From Yanshouia hominis (GTDB lineage: Bacteria > Bacillota > Clostridia > Oscillospirales > Ruminococcaceae): a stretch of DNA of 64,000 nt. How positions within the stretch are numbered: the stretch's first letter is position 1; the number at the start of each line of letters is the position of its first letter. This document shows positions 48,435 through 57,172 of the stretch, piece after piece. The notes under the pieces were generated by a model, which saw nothing but the letters and a program-made list of their open reading frames with translations, was not told the origin of the DNA and made no database searches. The stretch is taken from the NCBI GenBank assembly GCA_014385025.1, contig JACRTB010000009.1:1-64000 (forward strand). Reading direction: 5' to 3'. The position numbers were made by a program, and so were the translations under genes.

Positions 48435-49001
48435 TTATGCGGCGCCAAACATCTGTGGGATGGACATCCCTTCGGCGAGACGGCTGCAGACGGCGCCGCG
48501 GCAGCGGTCATAGCGTTCAAAAATCCGGCGGGCCTTTTGCTCGTCGGAATAGACCTTCCAGTGGCCGCAGAATTTAAAATTCCGCCCCCGATGCCGTACA
48601 AACCCCGTGACATCTTCGGGCGGATACCCGAGAAACAGGCCGATTTCATGAGGAAATATTCCCTCCGACCGGCACAGCCTCTGCGAGAGACGCTCAAGGT
48701 CCTCCTCGACCGTATTTCCCCGGAAATATCCCGCCGTTTCCAGCAAGGTGCGGATTTCCGGCCGCTGCAGCTGCTGTGCAAGAGTGCGACGGCGGTATAC
48801 AAGCAGGAGGCAGCTTTCGGGGCAGCGGCAGAGGACCTCAAAGCGGATTTCTCCGGAAGCAAAAATCCTGTTATAGCATTCGATCACCCGGTCGAAATCG
48901 GGATACCTGGAGAAGCGGCAGCAGAGGAGATTGGCTGGCTTGATTCCTGCGAGAGCGGGGGCGCAGTGAAGTCCCAGCTCGCGGTCGAAGTTGCGGTTCA
49001 T
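48435..49001 (-). CDS. DUF3793-family protein
   Basis: A 188-residue cytosolic protein. It has GLHCAPALAGIKPANLLCC, CPESCLLLVYRR, FPHEIGLFLGYPPEDVTGF and YDRCRGAVCSRLAEG, matching DUF3793, found in anaerobic Firmicutes next to FeoB, flavodoxin and DtxR-type genes. Several cysteines could bind metal or haem; no reaction is known. AGGGGG precedes the ATG. A DtxR-like half-site lies just upstream. Confidence 0.85.
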   Translation of the reverse strand: MNRNFDRELGLHCAPALAGIKPANLLCCRFSRYPDFDRVIECYNRIFASGEIRFEVLCRCPESCLLLVYRRRTLAQQLQRPEIRTLLETAGYFRGNTVEEDLERLSQRLCRSEGIFPHEIGLFLGYPPEDVTGFVRHRGRNFKFCGHWKVYSDEQKARRIFERYDRCRGAVCSRLAEGMSIPQMFGAA

Positions 49002-49019
49002 AAAAATTCCCCCTTTCAG

Positions 49020-49038
49020 TTGTCCTTGGCTAACCTCT
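49020..49038 (-). promoter_or_regulatory. Candidate iron-box half-site upstream of DUF3793
   Basis: Minus strand AGAGGTTAGCCAAGGACAA matches the DtxR consensus TTAGGTTAGSCTAACCTAA at about 12 of 19 positions, with one half (AGGTTAGCC) nearly perfect. Weak on its own; considered because of the palindrome at 49389-49404 and the nearby dtxR-type gene. Confidence 0.35.
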
Positions 49039-49052
49039 GCGCAGATGAAAAC

Positions 49053-49358
49053 TCAGCACTCCGGGCCGGCACAACCGGAGGGAAGATGTGCGGCCAGCAA
49101 TTCCTTCAGCGCGCAGGAGCTGCTGGAGTGGCAGCGGGCTACCCGGGTATTGCGGCGTCCGGCTTCCTGCAGGGCGGAACCCACCATTTTATGCGAAACA
49201 GTATTGGTGAACAAGATGATCAAATCCGGAAACCCCAGCTGCCGCTTAAAGTTCGAGGGCATTTTGGTAAAAATCTTTGCCCGGCATCCATAGCTTTTGC
49301 AGATCTGTTTATATTGGCTCTCCATGCATTCGTTGCCGCCGACGATGACAATACTCAT
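49053..49358 (-). CDS. DUF2325-family protein
   Basis: About 101 residues; the start at 49358 (MSIVIVGGNECMESQYKQIC) follows GGAGGAGG, while the frame stays open to 49436. The fold is Rossmann-like: SIVIVGGNECM, CKSYGCRAKIFTKMP, PDLIILFTNTVSHKMV and RVARCHSSSSCALKELLAAH. The CHSSSSCALKELL end is the hallmark of DUF2325. Function unknown. First gene of the putative iron-responsive group, with a palindrome in its promoter. Confidence 0.85.
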   Translation of the reverse strand: MSIVIVGGNECMESQYKQICKSYGCRAKIFTKMPSNFKRQLGFPDLIILFTNTVSHKMVGSALQEAGRRNTRVARCHSSSSCALKELLAAHLPSGCAGPEC

Positions 49359-49388
49359 GATGAAACCTCCTCCATAAAAATCAGCTAA

Positions 49389-49404
49389 GTTAGCGATTGC
49401 TAAC
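49389..49404. promoter_or_regulatory. DtxR/IdeR-like palindrome
   Basis: GTTAGC-GATT-GCTAAC, a perfect 6-bp inverted repeat 30 bp upstream of the DUF2325 start. GTTAGC/GCTAAC is the core of DtxR-family boxes, though the spacing is wider than in the corynebacterial consensus. The gene at 49672 encodes a DtxR-type regulator. Confidence 0.55.
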
Positions 49405-49623
49405 CGAAGAATATCAGAAATTTTTTCCTCTGTCAAGAGCGAAAAGAAAAATTGTTACCCAATCAGAAGATTCATATTCAGACGGGAAAAAGAAAGGATT
49501 TGTTGTCATGCGGAGCAAAGACGGCAAAGCAGCCGGGAAAATACGGACGGGAAAAGCGGGATCGCATTGCCATCCCGGAGCGGGGAGCATAACAGTCAAA
49601 CCATCTGGGGAACAGCTTTAGAA

Positions 49624-49655
49624 AAACGGCGCGCCGGAATTCCGGCGCGCCGTTT
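49624..49655 (-). terminator. Terminator of the dtxR-type gene
   Basis: A perfect 14-bp stem AAACGGCGCGCCGG/CCGGCGCGCCGTTT with an AATT loop; on the minus strand it is followed by TTTCTAAAGC. Confidence 0.85.
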
Positions 49656-49671
49656 ACAGTTTTGATTGAGC

Positions 49672-50043
49672 CTATCCTTTATGGAGTCCAATATGATCCT
49701 TGAGCTTTTCAAAGGTTTCATCGCTGATGTCGTGCTCGATCCGGCAGGCGTCCTCGGCGGCAGTTTCCGGTGTGACGCCCAGTGCGGTCAGCCATGTGGT
49801 CAAAAGCTGATGGCGGTCATAGATCCGCCTGGCCATCTCGTATCCCTCGTCGGTCAGGGTAATCCAGCCTTCCCGGTCCATGACAATATAGTTTTTTTCC
49901 CGAAGCAGGCCCATCGCCCGGCTGATACTTGGCTTGGAGTAATCCAGCTGGCGGGCAATATCAATGGAGCGCACCAAACCGTTCCGCTCGCGGAGCATCA
50001 AAATTGTTTCGAGATAATCTTCGACCGATTCATTGCGTTTCAT
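49672..50043 (-). CDS. DtxR/MntR-family metal-dependent repressor
   Basis: A 123-residue repressor made of the winged helix (about 1-65; SVEDYLETILMLRERNGLVR, SIDIARQLDYSKPSISRAMG, GWITLTDEGYEMARRIYDRH) and a short dimerisation part with metal ligands of the LLTTWLTALGVTPETAAEDACRIEHDIS type (Glu, Cys, Glu-His). No SH3-like domain, which places it with MntR/short IdeR forms. Cys in place of Met at the EDACRIEH ligand is usual for iron or manganese sensors with CRxEH. AGGAGG precedes the start. Confidence 0.9.
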   Translation of the reverse strand: MKRNESVEDYLETILMLRERNGLVRSIDIARQLDYSKPSISRAMGLLREKNYIVMDREGWITLTDEGYEMARRIYDRHQLLTTWLTALGVTPETAAEDACRIEHDISDETFEKLKDHIGLHKG

Positions 50044-50447
50044 TACGCGGGCCTCCTTTTGTCAAACGCGACAGCCGCCGGAGCGGGCCGGAAGTCGCAG
50101 CGGCAGAGAGCGTCTGCCTGCTGTAAAGGAATGTTTTTTTATTTTATCACAATTTCTTGTATAGGGCAAGCGCGGCATTCGGTTCCGGCGGAATCGTGAA
50201 TTAAAAAATGTTAAATTTTCCTAAAATTATCAAAATTTCCATTTTTACAATTTGCACAATGAATAAAAATAATATTTGGCGTTCAAGCTTATTTTTAGAA
50301 AATAAAATAGCAAAAGTGTAAAAGAAGAAGATATAAATTATTTAAAATCACTTCGACTTTGTGTAAAACCACAACTCCAATTTGAATTGGAGGATTTTTA
50401 CAAATTATGTCGAATCAGGTAGGATAATGGCGACAAGGGGGAATTGG
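50044..50447. promoter_or_regulatory. AT-rich control region upstream of the abrB-type gene
   Basis: About 400 bp without a gene. TGTCGAA (50408-50414) is a perfect Spo0A-box core; AGTCGAA on the other strand (50352-50358) differs by one base. Between them is CTCCAATT-TG-AATTGGAG, an inverted repeat (50375-50392). A GATAAT at 50423-50428 could be a -10. In Bacillus, abrB is repressed by Spo0A through two such boxes; here the function is inferred. Confidence 0.45.
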
Positions 50448-50699
50448 ATGAAAGCTACTGGAATCGTAAGGAGAATTGACCATTTGGGCAGGATTGTACT
50501 CCCGATTGAGCTGCGCAGGAAAATGGAGATGGGCACGGAGGAGCCGCTTGAATTTTTTGTCGAAGGGGAGACGCTGCTTCTGAGGCGTTATGCTCCCGCC
50601 TGCACCTTCTGCGGCGGGAACGAAGAATTGAGGGAGTATAACGGGAAAAAAGTCTGTGCAGCGTGCCTGAATAGGTTGAAAACGGGAGAATCCGGTTGA
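50448..50699 (+). CDS. AbrB-family transition-state regulator with zinc ribbon
   Basis: An 83-residue protein; start at 50448 (MKATGIVRRIDHLGRIVLPI) after AAGGGGG. The swapped-hairpin SpoVT/AbrB domain covers about 1-50 (ELRRKMEMGTEEPLEFFVEG, TLLLRRYAP). In place of the usual helical C-terminus it has CTFCGGNEEL and VCAACLNRL, a four-Cys zinc ribbon. AbrB proteins repress post-exponential genes. Confidence 0.9.
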   Translation: MKATGIVRRIDHLGRIVLPIELRRKMEMGTEEPLEFFVEGETLLLRRYAPACTFCGGNEELREYNGKKVCAACLNRLKTGESG

Positions 50700-50800
50700 A
50701 CCTTTTATGGGCCTCTCCGGTGGACTCTCCACAAAGGCGGCGATCCCAAACGGGAATCGGGCTGCCGGCCCAAATACCACCGATGAAATGAGTTAACAAG

Positions 50801-51520
50801 ATGACAGACGGGGAAAAAAGGTACGCGTTGGCACTGGGCAGGCATCTGCGCGCGGTGCGGGAGTCCCATGGGTTTACCCAAGGCCAGGCGGCGCAGCTTT
50901 ACCGGCAGAAGACCGGAAAGCATGGCGCGGGTCTGGTTGATCTGGAGTGCGGCCGCTCAACGGTCCTCACGCTGCTGAAGCTGCGGTGCCTGAAAGAAAT
51001 TTATGGGGCTTCCTATGATGAGCTTCTGCAATTTGATGATTCGGGCGGGGATGACGCTGACGCGAGGGAGCCGTTCTCCGAACGGCTTGCGCGATGTATC
51101 GCAGAGGCGCATGGCGGACGTCCCTACTCGCTTTTCTTTCAGGGGAGCCGATATGTACGCCGTATTTCCGAACGCGAGGATGTAGTGGAAATTTCGGTGA
51201 TATCCCCTGACAGCGGCAGATGGAGCAGGTCCCTTTGGCCCCGGGAAACGGTGGAACGCTTCTCAGCGGCGGATTTCGAGCGGCAGTTTGCCCGATTGGT
51301 TTTCCGTCTCAAAAAGGGTGGCGGGGAAAATCCCAAGCGGGAGATTCTGCTGATTCGGGCGGAGAAGCGCGGCAGAAAGATTTTTTGCCGAAGCGTGGGT
51401 GGTTTTCAGGGAAAAAGCGGGGAGGAAATCGCGGTGTCCGGCTGTGAGCAGCTGCTGCAATATCTGGAGGGTTATCAACGGCTCGGGTATGAGATTGAAT
51501 TGACTGGATTCATCGAATAG
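50801..51520 (+). CDS. HTH-domain protein of unknown function
   Basis: A 239-residue protein. The N-terminal 75 residues look like a lambda-repressor/XRE-type helix-turn-helix (LGRHLRAVRESHGFTQGQAA, GLVDLECGRSTVLTLLKLRC, LKEIYGASYDELLQF). The rest is mixed alpha/beta without a recognised family, ending in GCEQLLQYLEGYQRLGYEIE. The ribosome site is weak. It lies about 100 bp after the abrB-type gene on the same strand. Confidence 0.65.
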   Translation: MTDGEKRYALALGRHLRAVRESHGFTQGQAAQLYRQKTGKHGAGLVDLECGRSTVLTLLKLRCLKEIYGASYDELLQFDDSGGDDADAREPFSERLARCIAEAHGGRPYSLFFQGSRYVRRISEREDVVEISVISPDSGRWSRSLWPRETVERFSAADFERQFARLVFRLKKGGGENPKREILLIRAEKRGRKIFCRSVGGFQGKSGEEIAVSGCEQLLQYLEGYQRLGYEIELTGFIE

Positions 51521-51907
51521 AGGCGTGTGCAAAGCTGATGCGCACGCCTTTTTGAATGTCGGTTTAAATAAAATAAAAATCAATGGCATTGAAGAGGAAG
51601 ATTACCGGTTCTGCCGGCGGAACGCCTTGTCAAAGGCTTTCTTTTTAGGGGCGGGTGAAGCGGCTGACGGCAGTGCGCCTTGGATGATAAAAGCGAGCGG
51701 CGTCCACCCGGTTACCCGCTGTGAGAAAGCGGTGCGGCCGGGCCGAAACCCATCACATTCCGGGATGCCTGCCGGCTCAGGTACCGGGGAATCTTGCTCA
51801 GGCAGTCCCGCGGTCATGGCTCGGATGCCGGTTTTAAGACGCCTTACGGGTCCCTTCTCAAGGCCGACCTGTTCAAGCCGGGTAATAAAACTCGAGGGAA
51901 GGGGGGA
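51521..51907. other. Region without a confident gene
   Basis: A minus-strand frame 51602-51817 (start MTAGLPEQDSPVPEP, end KKKAFDKAFRRQNR) is open and continues upstream without a stop to about 51905, but it has no ribosome site and an unusual Pro/Ala-rich composition. It might be a decayed or divergent gene; I do not call it. Confidence 0.4.
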
Positions 51908-52051
51908 TCATTTTCCCTCTGCAATTTCACCCAGAACCTTGATAAAATCCTGCATCGTATCGATTCTGACATTCCGCTCCAGAATCGCGTTCTTCAGGTC
52001 AATTGACAGAGATTCAAATTTGGGCTGGAGCCGGGGGTTGATATAGGACAT
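51908..52051 (-). CDS. Very small helical protein (47 aa)
   Basis: A short gene below usual length cut-offs. From ATG 52051 it reads MSYINPRLQPKFESLSIDLK, then NAILERNVRIDTMQDFIKVL and ends GEIAEGK. GAGGTG lies 6 bp upstream. The composition, codon use and two amphipathic helices look protein-like. It starts 4 bp after the stop of another small frame, so they form a pair. Function unknown. Confidence 0.65.
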   Translation of the reverse strand: MSYINPRLQPKFESLSIDLKNAILERNVRIDTMQDFIKVLGEIAEGK

Positions 52052-52055
52052 GCTT

Positions 52056-52226
52056 TCACCTCGAATCGGCGCCCTGCGCAAAATCAATTGCCTCTGCGGT
52101 TGTCAAAATGACACCGTCATCCTGTTCCTCGGGGTCCGGCCGCGCCGGAGCGGACACCGGACTTTTTGCTTCCTTTGCGGCGGAAATGCGCTTGTCATTT
52201 TGATTCCGTTTTTGATTCATTCTCAT
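52056..52226 (-). CDS. Very small charged protein (about 56 aa)
   Basis: The frame ends at 52056, just before the 47-aa gene. ATG candidates are 52226 and 52220 (MNQKRNQNDKRISAAKEAKS); the frame is open to 52298. The N-terminal half is basic and the second half acidic with EEQDDGVILTTAEAIDFAQG. Ribosome sites are weak, so the start is uncertain. It may be cotranscribed with tspO upstream. Confidence 0.45.
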   Translation of the reverse strand: MRMNQKRNQNDKRISAAKEAKSPVSAPARPDPEEQDDGVILTTAEAIDFAQGADSR

Positions 52227-52302
52227 CACCGGGAATATTGTTTTCCGCAGTGCGGCGGAATATGCGGAACATTTTTGACGCTTATGCCCGAGCGGCACAC
52301 TC

Positions 52303-52803
52303 TCATGGGAATCCTCCGGAACCGGGGCCGATCGATCGGTTGAGGACCCACACCCCCCAATTCAGGTAAGCGGCGAAGGTTATCCACAGCAGGTAGGGGA
52401 TTTGCAGGAGCGCCGCGGCGCGGTTCACGCCGGCAAAGGACCAAATCATCAGAAGGACAAGCACCCAGAGCAGGATCAGCCAGAGAAAAGCGGCAAAGTA
52501 TGCCGAAAAGTTAAAAAACAGGATGCTCCAAAAGAAATTTACCGTGAGCTGAAGGGCATAGATCCGCAGGGCTGTGCGCTGGAAGCGCCCGGAGGGCGAC
52601 TGGGCGACGAGCGCCGCTCCAAGTCCCATCAGAACATAGAGGATTGTCCAAACAATGGGGAAAAGGATTGACGGTGGAGTGAGCGGGGGTTTCAGGACGG
52701 AGGTTTGGAATTCCCGCATCCCATTGCGGGAAAGAAAGCCGGAAAGCGCGCCGACCGCGCAGGCCAAGAGAACCGACAAAAGATAGGGCTTATACTTTTT
52801 CAC
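52303..52803 (-). CDS. tspO: TspO/MBR-family membrane protein
   Basis: About 166 residues with five membrane helices. The GTG at 52803 is 8 bp after GAGGTG; another GTG lies directly upstream and the frame is open to 52839. Typical TspO features are KPPLTPPSILFPIVWTILYV, ALQLTVNFFWSILFFNFSAY and YLLWITFAAYLNWGVWVLN, with the aromatic residues that line the porphyrin/cholesterol site. TspO proteins bind porphyrins and respond to stress. Confidence 0.92.
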   Translation of the reverse strand: MKKYKPYLLSVLLACAVGALSGFLSRNGMREFQTSVLKPPLTPPSILFPIVWTILYVLMGLGAALVAQSPSGRFQRTALRIYALQLTVNFFWSILFFNFSAYFAAFLWLILLWVLVLLMIWSFAGVNRAAALLQIPYLLWITFAAYLNWGVWVLNRSIGPGSGGFP

Positions 52804-52947
52804 CACAAAATCACCTCGTGATAATTTATGATTTTTCACGAAAAATATTCATTTATCAGGAAAAACGGCACTTTCCGGACTTCGGCGTGTATAAATTTTT
52901 TCCGCCGTCAAACAATAGGCGCATAATAATCGGAAAGAGTGATCGAA

Positions 52948-53613
52948 TTGTTCAAACATGAAAAGCAGTTGTTTCACCCGGTACAGGTGGAAAAGGCCAA
53001 TCCCCAGTACGCCGCGCTGCTGCAGGAGCAGCTCGGCGGCGCCAACGGGGAGCTGAAAGCCGCCATGCAGTATATGTCACAGAGCTTTCGGATCAAAAAT
53101 CCTGAGATCAAGGACCTGTTTCTGGATATCGCTGCGGAAGAGCTTGGCCATATGGAGATGGTGGCCACCGCCATCAACATGCTGAACGGTCATGATGTTG
53201 ATTACAAGGCCACCGGAAGCGGAGAGATCGAAACTCACGTTCTGCTGGGGCTGAATCCCGGACTGATGAATGCTTCCGGCTATTCATGGACGGCGGATTA
53301 CGTCACTGTGACTGGAGACCTCTGTGCCGATCTGCTTTCAAATATCGCATCGGAACAGCGCGCCAAGGTGGTTTATGAATATCTTTACCGGCAGATTGAG
53401 GATAAAAAGGTCCGCGAGATGATCGATTTCCTGCTCAATCGGGAAGAGGCTCACAACGCCATGTTCCGGGAGGCATTCAACAAGGTCCAAAAGACCGGTT
53501 CCAACCGGGATTTCGGAACCAATAGGGCCGCTGCGATGTATTTCAGCATGTCGGAGCCGTCCCCCTCCTCTGATTTATCCCATATCAAGGGAAAGCCGGT
53601 GCGGTTTAGCTGA
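52948..53613 (+). CDS. Manganese catalase (CotJC-like)
   Basis: About 221 residues of the ferritin-like Mn-catalase family, which includes the spore coat protein CotJC. The TTG at 52948 gives the usual FKHEKQLFHPVQVEKANPQY opening and has GGAAAG at workable distance; a GTG at 52939 is too close to it. Di-metal ligands are in GANGELKAAMQYMSQSF, IAAEELGHMEMVATAI, IASEQRAKVVYEYL and LLNREEAHNAMFREAF. It breaks down hydrogen peroxide without haem, in the cell or on the spore. Confidence 0.9.
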   Translation: MFKHEKQLFHPVQVEKANPQYAALLQEQLGGANGELKAAMQYMSQSFRIKNPEIKDLFLDIAAEELGHMEMVATAINMLNGHDVDYKATGSGEIETHVLLGLNPGLMNASGYSWTADYVTVTGDLCADLLSNIASEQRAKVVYEYLYRQIEDKKVREMIDFLLNREEAHNAMFREAFNKVQKTGSNRDFGTNRAAAMYFSMSEPSPSSDLSHIKGKPVRFS

Positions 53614-53921
53614 CAGCGGCTCGTTTTCCAACGGAAATTTGGCAGGAATCCTGCTTTGCGATGCGAAATAATCAATGAAAATCACAAGGGAAAGCTGCCG
53701 CGAAGGGTGAGATTTTACTGTTCTTCACAAAAACGAGAGATTTTACGGGAAACGGAAGATTTTGATATTTATTAATGTCAATTTTTGATGTATAATAAAA
53801 CCGTTATCGTTAAAAGCGTTCGGCTTTGGTTTGATTTTACAGAGAACGGAGCAGGTAGGCTCGGGTTCTTCCGTGAAATAGCAGAGTAAGGGACCAATAT
53901 TCATGTAGGAGGATCACAGCT
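53614..53921. other. Region between Mn-catalase gene and gapA
   Basis: No gene. A small hairpin GCAGGA-A-TCCTGC (53642-53654) may end the catalase transcript. A TATAAT (53791-53796) probably marks the gapA promoter, but its -35 is poor. Confidence 0.5.
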
Positions 53922-54938
53922 ATGGTTAAAGTTGCAATCAATGGGTTCGGCAGAATCGGAAGGCTTTCCTTCCGCAAGATTTTCGGGAACGAGAAGTTTG
54001 AGGTTGTCGCCATCAACGACCTGACCGATCCCAAGATGCTGGCCTATCTTCTGAAGCACGACAGCGTGCAGGGAGCCTACGCCGGCCATACAGTCGAGTG
54101 CGACGAGAATTCCCTGACGATTGACGGCAAAAATATTCGGGTTTACAAAGAGTCCGACCCCAAGAACCTTCCATGGGGAGAATTGGGGGTTGATATCGTC
54201 CTCGAGTGCACCGGCTTCTTTACCTCCAAGGCGAAGAGCCAGGCGCACCTCGACGCGGGCGCCAAAAAGGTTCTGATTTCCGCGCCTGCCGGCAGCGATC
54301 TCCCGACCATTGTCTACGGCGTCAACCATGAAACCCTCAAGAAAGAGGACCGGATTGTTTCGGGTGCTTCCTGCACCACCAACTGCCTTGCGCCGATGGC
54401 AAAGGTCCTCAACAACTACCGCGAGGTCAGAACCGGATTCATGACCACAATCCACGCCTACACCGGCGACCAGATGATTCTGGACGGACCCCACCGCAAG
54501 GGCGATTTCCGCCGCGCGAGAGCCGGCGCGATCAATATTGTGCCGAACTCCACCGGCGCCGCCAAGGCCATCGGCCTTGTCATCCCCGAACTGACCGGCA
54601 AACTGATCGGCTCCGCTCAGCGGGTGCCGGTTCCCTCCGGTTCGATCACCATCCTCGATGCAACGCTCAAGGATGAGACCGAAACCGTCTCGGTGGAAGG
54701 AATCAACGCCGCGATGAAAGCTGCCGCTAACGAATCCTTTGGCTATTCGGACGAAGAGCTGGTTTCGAGCGACACCATCGGGATGAGCTACGGCTCGCTC
54801 TTCGATGCGACCCAGACTCTTGCTCAGCGCTGCGGCACCAAGATCTACGAGGTCAGAGTGGTCGCATGGTATGACAATGAGATGAGCTATGTCAGCCAGC
54901 TGGTCAGAACCCTCGGCTATATGGGCGATTTGGTCTGA
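53922..54938 (+). CDS. gapA: Glyceraldehyde-3-phosphate dehydrogenase
   Basis: A 338-residue glycolytic enzyme. NAD site [19 protein letters not shown], the catalytic Cys in [20 protein letters not shown], the His in [18 protein letters not shown], and [20 protein letters not shown] and [18 protein letters not shown] at the C-terminus. The residue after the first strand (AINDLTD) with Asp favours NAD over NADP. AGGAGG lies 9 bp before the ATG, and a strong terminator follows; the gene is a single unit without the other glycolysis genes. Confidence 0.97.
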   Translation: MVKVAINGFGRIGRLSFRKIFGNEKFEVVAINDLTDPKMLAYLLKHDSVQGAYAGHTVECDENSLTIDGKNIRVYKESDPKNLPWGELGVDIVLECTGFFTSKAKSQAHLDAGAKKVLISAPAGSDLPTIVYGVNHETLKKEDRIVSGASCTTNCLAPMAKVLNNYREVRTGFMTTIHAYTGDQMILDGPHRKGDFRRARAGAINIVPNSTGAAKAIGLVIPELTGKLIGSAQRVPVPSGSITILDATLKDETETVSVEGINAAMKAAANESFGYSDEELVSSDTIGMSYGSLFDATQTLAQRCGTKIYEVRVVAWYDNEMSYVSQLVRTLGYMGDLV

Positions 54939-54989
54939 ACAGAAAACCTGTCCTGCCGCGGCGCTTCCTTATAAGGTTCGCCGCTGGTC

Positions 54990-55034
54990 CAGAGAGACGC
55001 CGCTGTTTTGCAGACAGGGCGTCTCTCTGTTTTT
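54990..55034 (+). terminator. gapA terminator
   Basis: Stem CAGAGAGACGCC/GGCGTCTCTCTG (12 bp) with an inner loop region, followed by TTTTTATATGG. Confidence 0.9.
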
Positions 55035-55086
55035 ATATGGCGAGGGATGCCGCAGAGCGTTAAAAAGTTTTTCAGTCCTGCGGGGA

Positions 55087-55115
55087 TTGTAACCGGACCG
55101 GAAATGTGATATAGT
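55087..55115 (+). promoter_or_regulatory. Promoter of the uvrB operon
   Basis: TTGTAA (55087-55092), 17 bp, TATAGT (55110-55115), about 58 bp before the uvrB start. Confidence 0.75.
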
Positions 55116-55128
55116 AGGGAATGGATTT

Positions 55129-55142
55129 GGAACCTATGTTCT
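55129..55142. promoter_or_regulatory. LexA (DinR) box
   Basis: GGAACCTATGTTCT contains GAAC-N4-GTTC, the core of the Gram-positive LexA site CGAACRNRYGTTCG. It lies 14-27 bp downstream of the -10, between start point and ribosome site, a normal place for LexA repression. Confidence 0.7.
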
Positions 55143-55172
55143 GATTTGCGGAATTGTGCAGGAGGCGATGCA

Positions 55173-57140
55173 ATGCCGGAGCGATTTGAGCTGGTATCCC
55201 CTTATGCGCCGACCGGCGACCAGCCGCAGGCGATCGAGCGGCTGGTGAGGGAGCTTGAGCAGGGGAAAAAGGAACAGACACTTTTGGGAGTAACCGGGTC
55301 GGGCAAGACCTTCACAATGGCGAATGTCATTGCGCGGGTGAACCGTCCCACTCTGGTGCTGGCCCATAACAAGACATTGGCCGCGCAGCTCTGCGGCGAA
55401 TTCAGGGAGTTTTTCCCGCACAATGCGGTGGAGTATTTCGTGTCCTACTACGACTACTACCAGCCGGAAGCGTATATTGCTTCCACCGACACCTATATCG
55501 AAAAGGATTCCGCGATCAATGATGAAATCGAACGCCTGCGGCATTCCGCCACCGCCTCGCTGGGGGAGCGCAGGGATGTCATCATTGTCGCCTCCATCTC
55601 CTGCATCTACACCCTTGGGGACCCCATCGACTACAAAAACATGGTGATCTCCCTGCGCCTCGGAATGCATAAGGACCGCGATGAGCTGCTCAAAAAGCTG
55701 GTGGAGCTCCAGTATGAGCGCAATGACGTCAACTTTGTCCGGAATAAATTTCGTGTGCGGGGAGATTCTGTGGAGATATTCCCCTCCTATTACACCGATA
55801 CCGCTGTCCGGGTGGAGTTTTTTGGCGACGAGATCGACCGGATCAGCGAGATCAATACGGTGACAGGGGAGATCAAGAATACTGTCAGCCACGCGGCGAT
55901 TTATCCGGCGTCCCATTATATCGTTCCAAGGGATAAAATGATGACGGCACTGGAGGAGATTCGGCGGGAATGCGATGAGCGGGTGCGCTGTTTTCAGGAA
56001 AACAACAAACTGATTGAGGCGCAGCGCATTGCGGAGCGCACCAATTATGATATTGAGATGCTCTCGGAGATCGGCTTCTGCAAGGGCATCGAAAATTACT
56101 CCCGGGTGCTTTCGGGACGCGCGCCCGGCAGCGTTCCGTATACCCTGTTCGATTATTTTCCGAAGGATTTTCTCTTCTTCATCGACGAATCGCATGTCAC
56201 GCTGCCGCAGGCGCGCGGGATGCTGGCCGGGGACCGCGCGCGCAAGGGGAGCCTGATTGAGTACGGCTTCCGGCTGCCATCCGCGCTGGATAACCGCCCG
56301 CTGTCCTTCGAGGAAATGTACAGCAAGGTCAATCAGGTGGTTTTCGTCAGCGCCACGCCCGGAGAGTTTGAGCTTTCCCACAGCGGGCCTCCGGTCGAAC
56401 AGCTGATCCGCCCGACCGGCCTGCTTGACCCGGAAATTGATGTCCGTCCGGTGGAGGGACAGATTGACGATCTTCTTTCCGAAATCAACACCCGCGCCGC
56501 CCGCAAGGAACGTGTGCTGATTACCACCCTGACCAAGAAAATGGCGGAGGATCTCACGACATTTTTTGAGAATGCCGGAGTCAGAATCCGCTATATGCAC
56601 CACGACATCGACACGATGGAGCGGATGGAGATTATCCGGGATTTGCGTGCGGGCGAGTTTGACGCCCTTGTGGGAATCAACCTGCTGCGCGAAGGGCTGG
56701 ATATTCCCGAGGTTTCGCTGGTGGCGATTCTGGATGCGGATAAGGAGGGGTTTCTGCGCTCTGAGACGTCTTTGGTTCAGACGATCGGACGCGCTGCCCG
56801 CAATTCCGAGGGGAAGGTCATCATGTATGCCGATTCGGTTACGCCGTCAATGGAGCGGGCCATTACTGAGACGGCCCGCCGCCGAAAACTCCAGCAGGAG
56901 TATAATCAGGCACATGGCATCATACCGACCACCATCAGGAAGGATATCCGAGAAATTTTGGAAATTTCCACCAAAGAAACGGTGGAAGGACAGACCAAGC
57001 GCAAGCGGATGAGCGAAAAGGACCGTCAGGCGCTGATCATCCGCCTGACCAACGAGATGAAGAATGCGGCCAAGTTGTTGGAATTCGAACACGCCGCCTA
57101 CCTGCGTGACAAAATCAAGGCGCTGAAGGATGGAAAATGA
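55173..57140 (+). CDS. uvrB: Excinuclease ABC subunit B
   Basis: About 655 residues. The start at 55173 ([20 protein letters not shown]) has AGGAGG 7 bp upstream. The helicase-like ATPase has Walker [17 protein letters not shown], the beta-hairpin region [14 protein letters not shown] for damage probing, the DESH box [12 protein letters not shown] and [15 protein letters not shown]; the C-terminal UVR motif ([20 protein letters not shown]) binds UvrC. It works with UvrA in nucleotide excision repair. It overlaps the next gene slightly and heads the operon uvrB-lipoprotein-uvrA. Confidence 0.97.
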   Translation: MPERFELVSPYAPTGDQPQAIERLVRELEQGKKEQTLLGVTGSGKTFTMANVIARVNRPTLVLAHNKTLAAQLCGEFREFFPHNAVEYFVSYYDYYQPEAYIASTDTYIEKDSAINDEIERLRHSATASLGERRDVIIVASISCIYTLGDPIDYKNMVISLRLGMHKDRDELLKKLVELQYERNDVNFVRNKFRVRGDSVEIFPSYYTDTAVRVEFFGDEIDRISEINTVTGEIKNTVSHAAIYPASHYIVPRDKMMTALEEIRRECDERVRCFQENNKLIEAQRIAERTNYDIEMLSEIGFCKGIENYSRVLSGRAPGSVPYTLFDYFPKDFLFFIDESHVTLPQARGMLAGDRARKGSLIEYGFRLPSALDNRPLSFEEMYSKVNQVVFVSATPGEFELSHSGPPVEQLIRPTGLLDPEIDVRPVEGQIDDLLSEINTRAARKERVLITTLTKKMAEDLTTFFENAGVRIRYMHHDIDTMERMEIIRDLRAGEFDALVGINLLREGLDIPEVSLVAILDADKEGFLRSETSLVQTIGRAARNSEGKVIMYADSVTPSMERAITETARRRKLQQEYNQAHGIIPTTIRKDIREILEISTKETVEGQTKRKRMSEKDRQALIIRLTNEMKNAAKLLEFEHAAYLRDKIKALKDGK

Positions 57141-57172
57141 ATGCGGCGAGGCGCCTGACAGGAGGAAACATC

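Noticed and set aside
51602-51905. Cobalamin-riboswitch-like fragments in the region before the small genes
   Set aside because: Only short GCCGGTGC-like pieces match; the conserved core blocks are not in order and no B12 gene follows.
51525-52046. Plus-strand frame of 173 codons
   Set aside because: It is antisense to the small gene at 51908-52051, has no ribosome site and an implausible composition.
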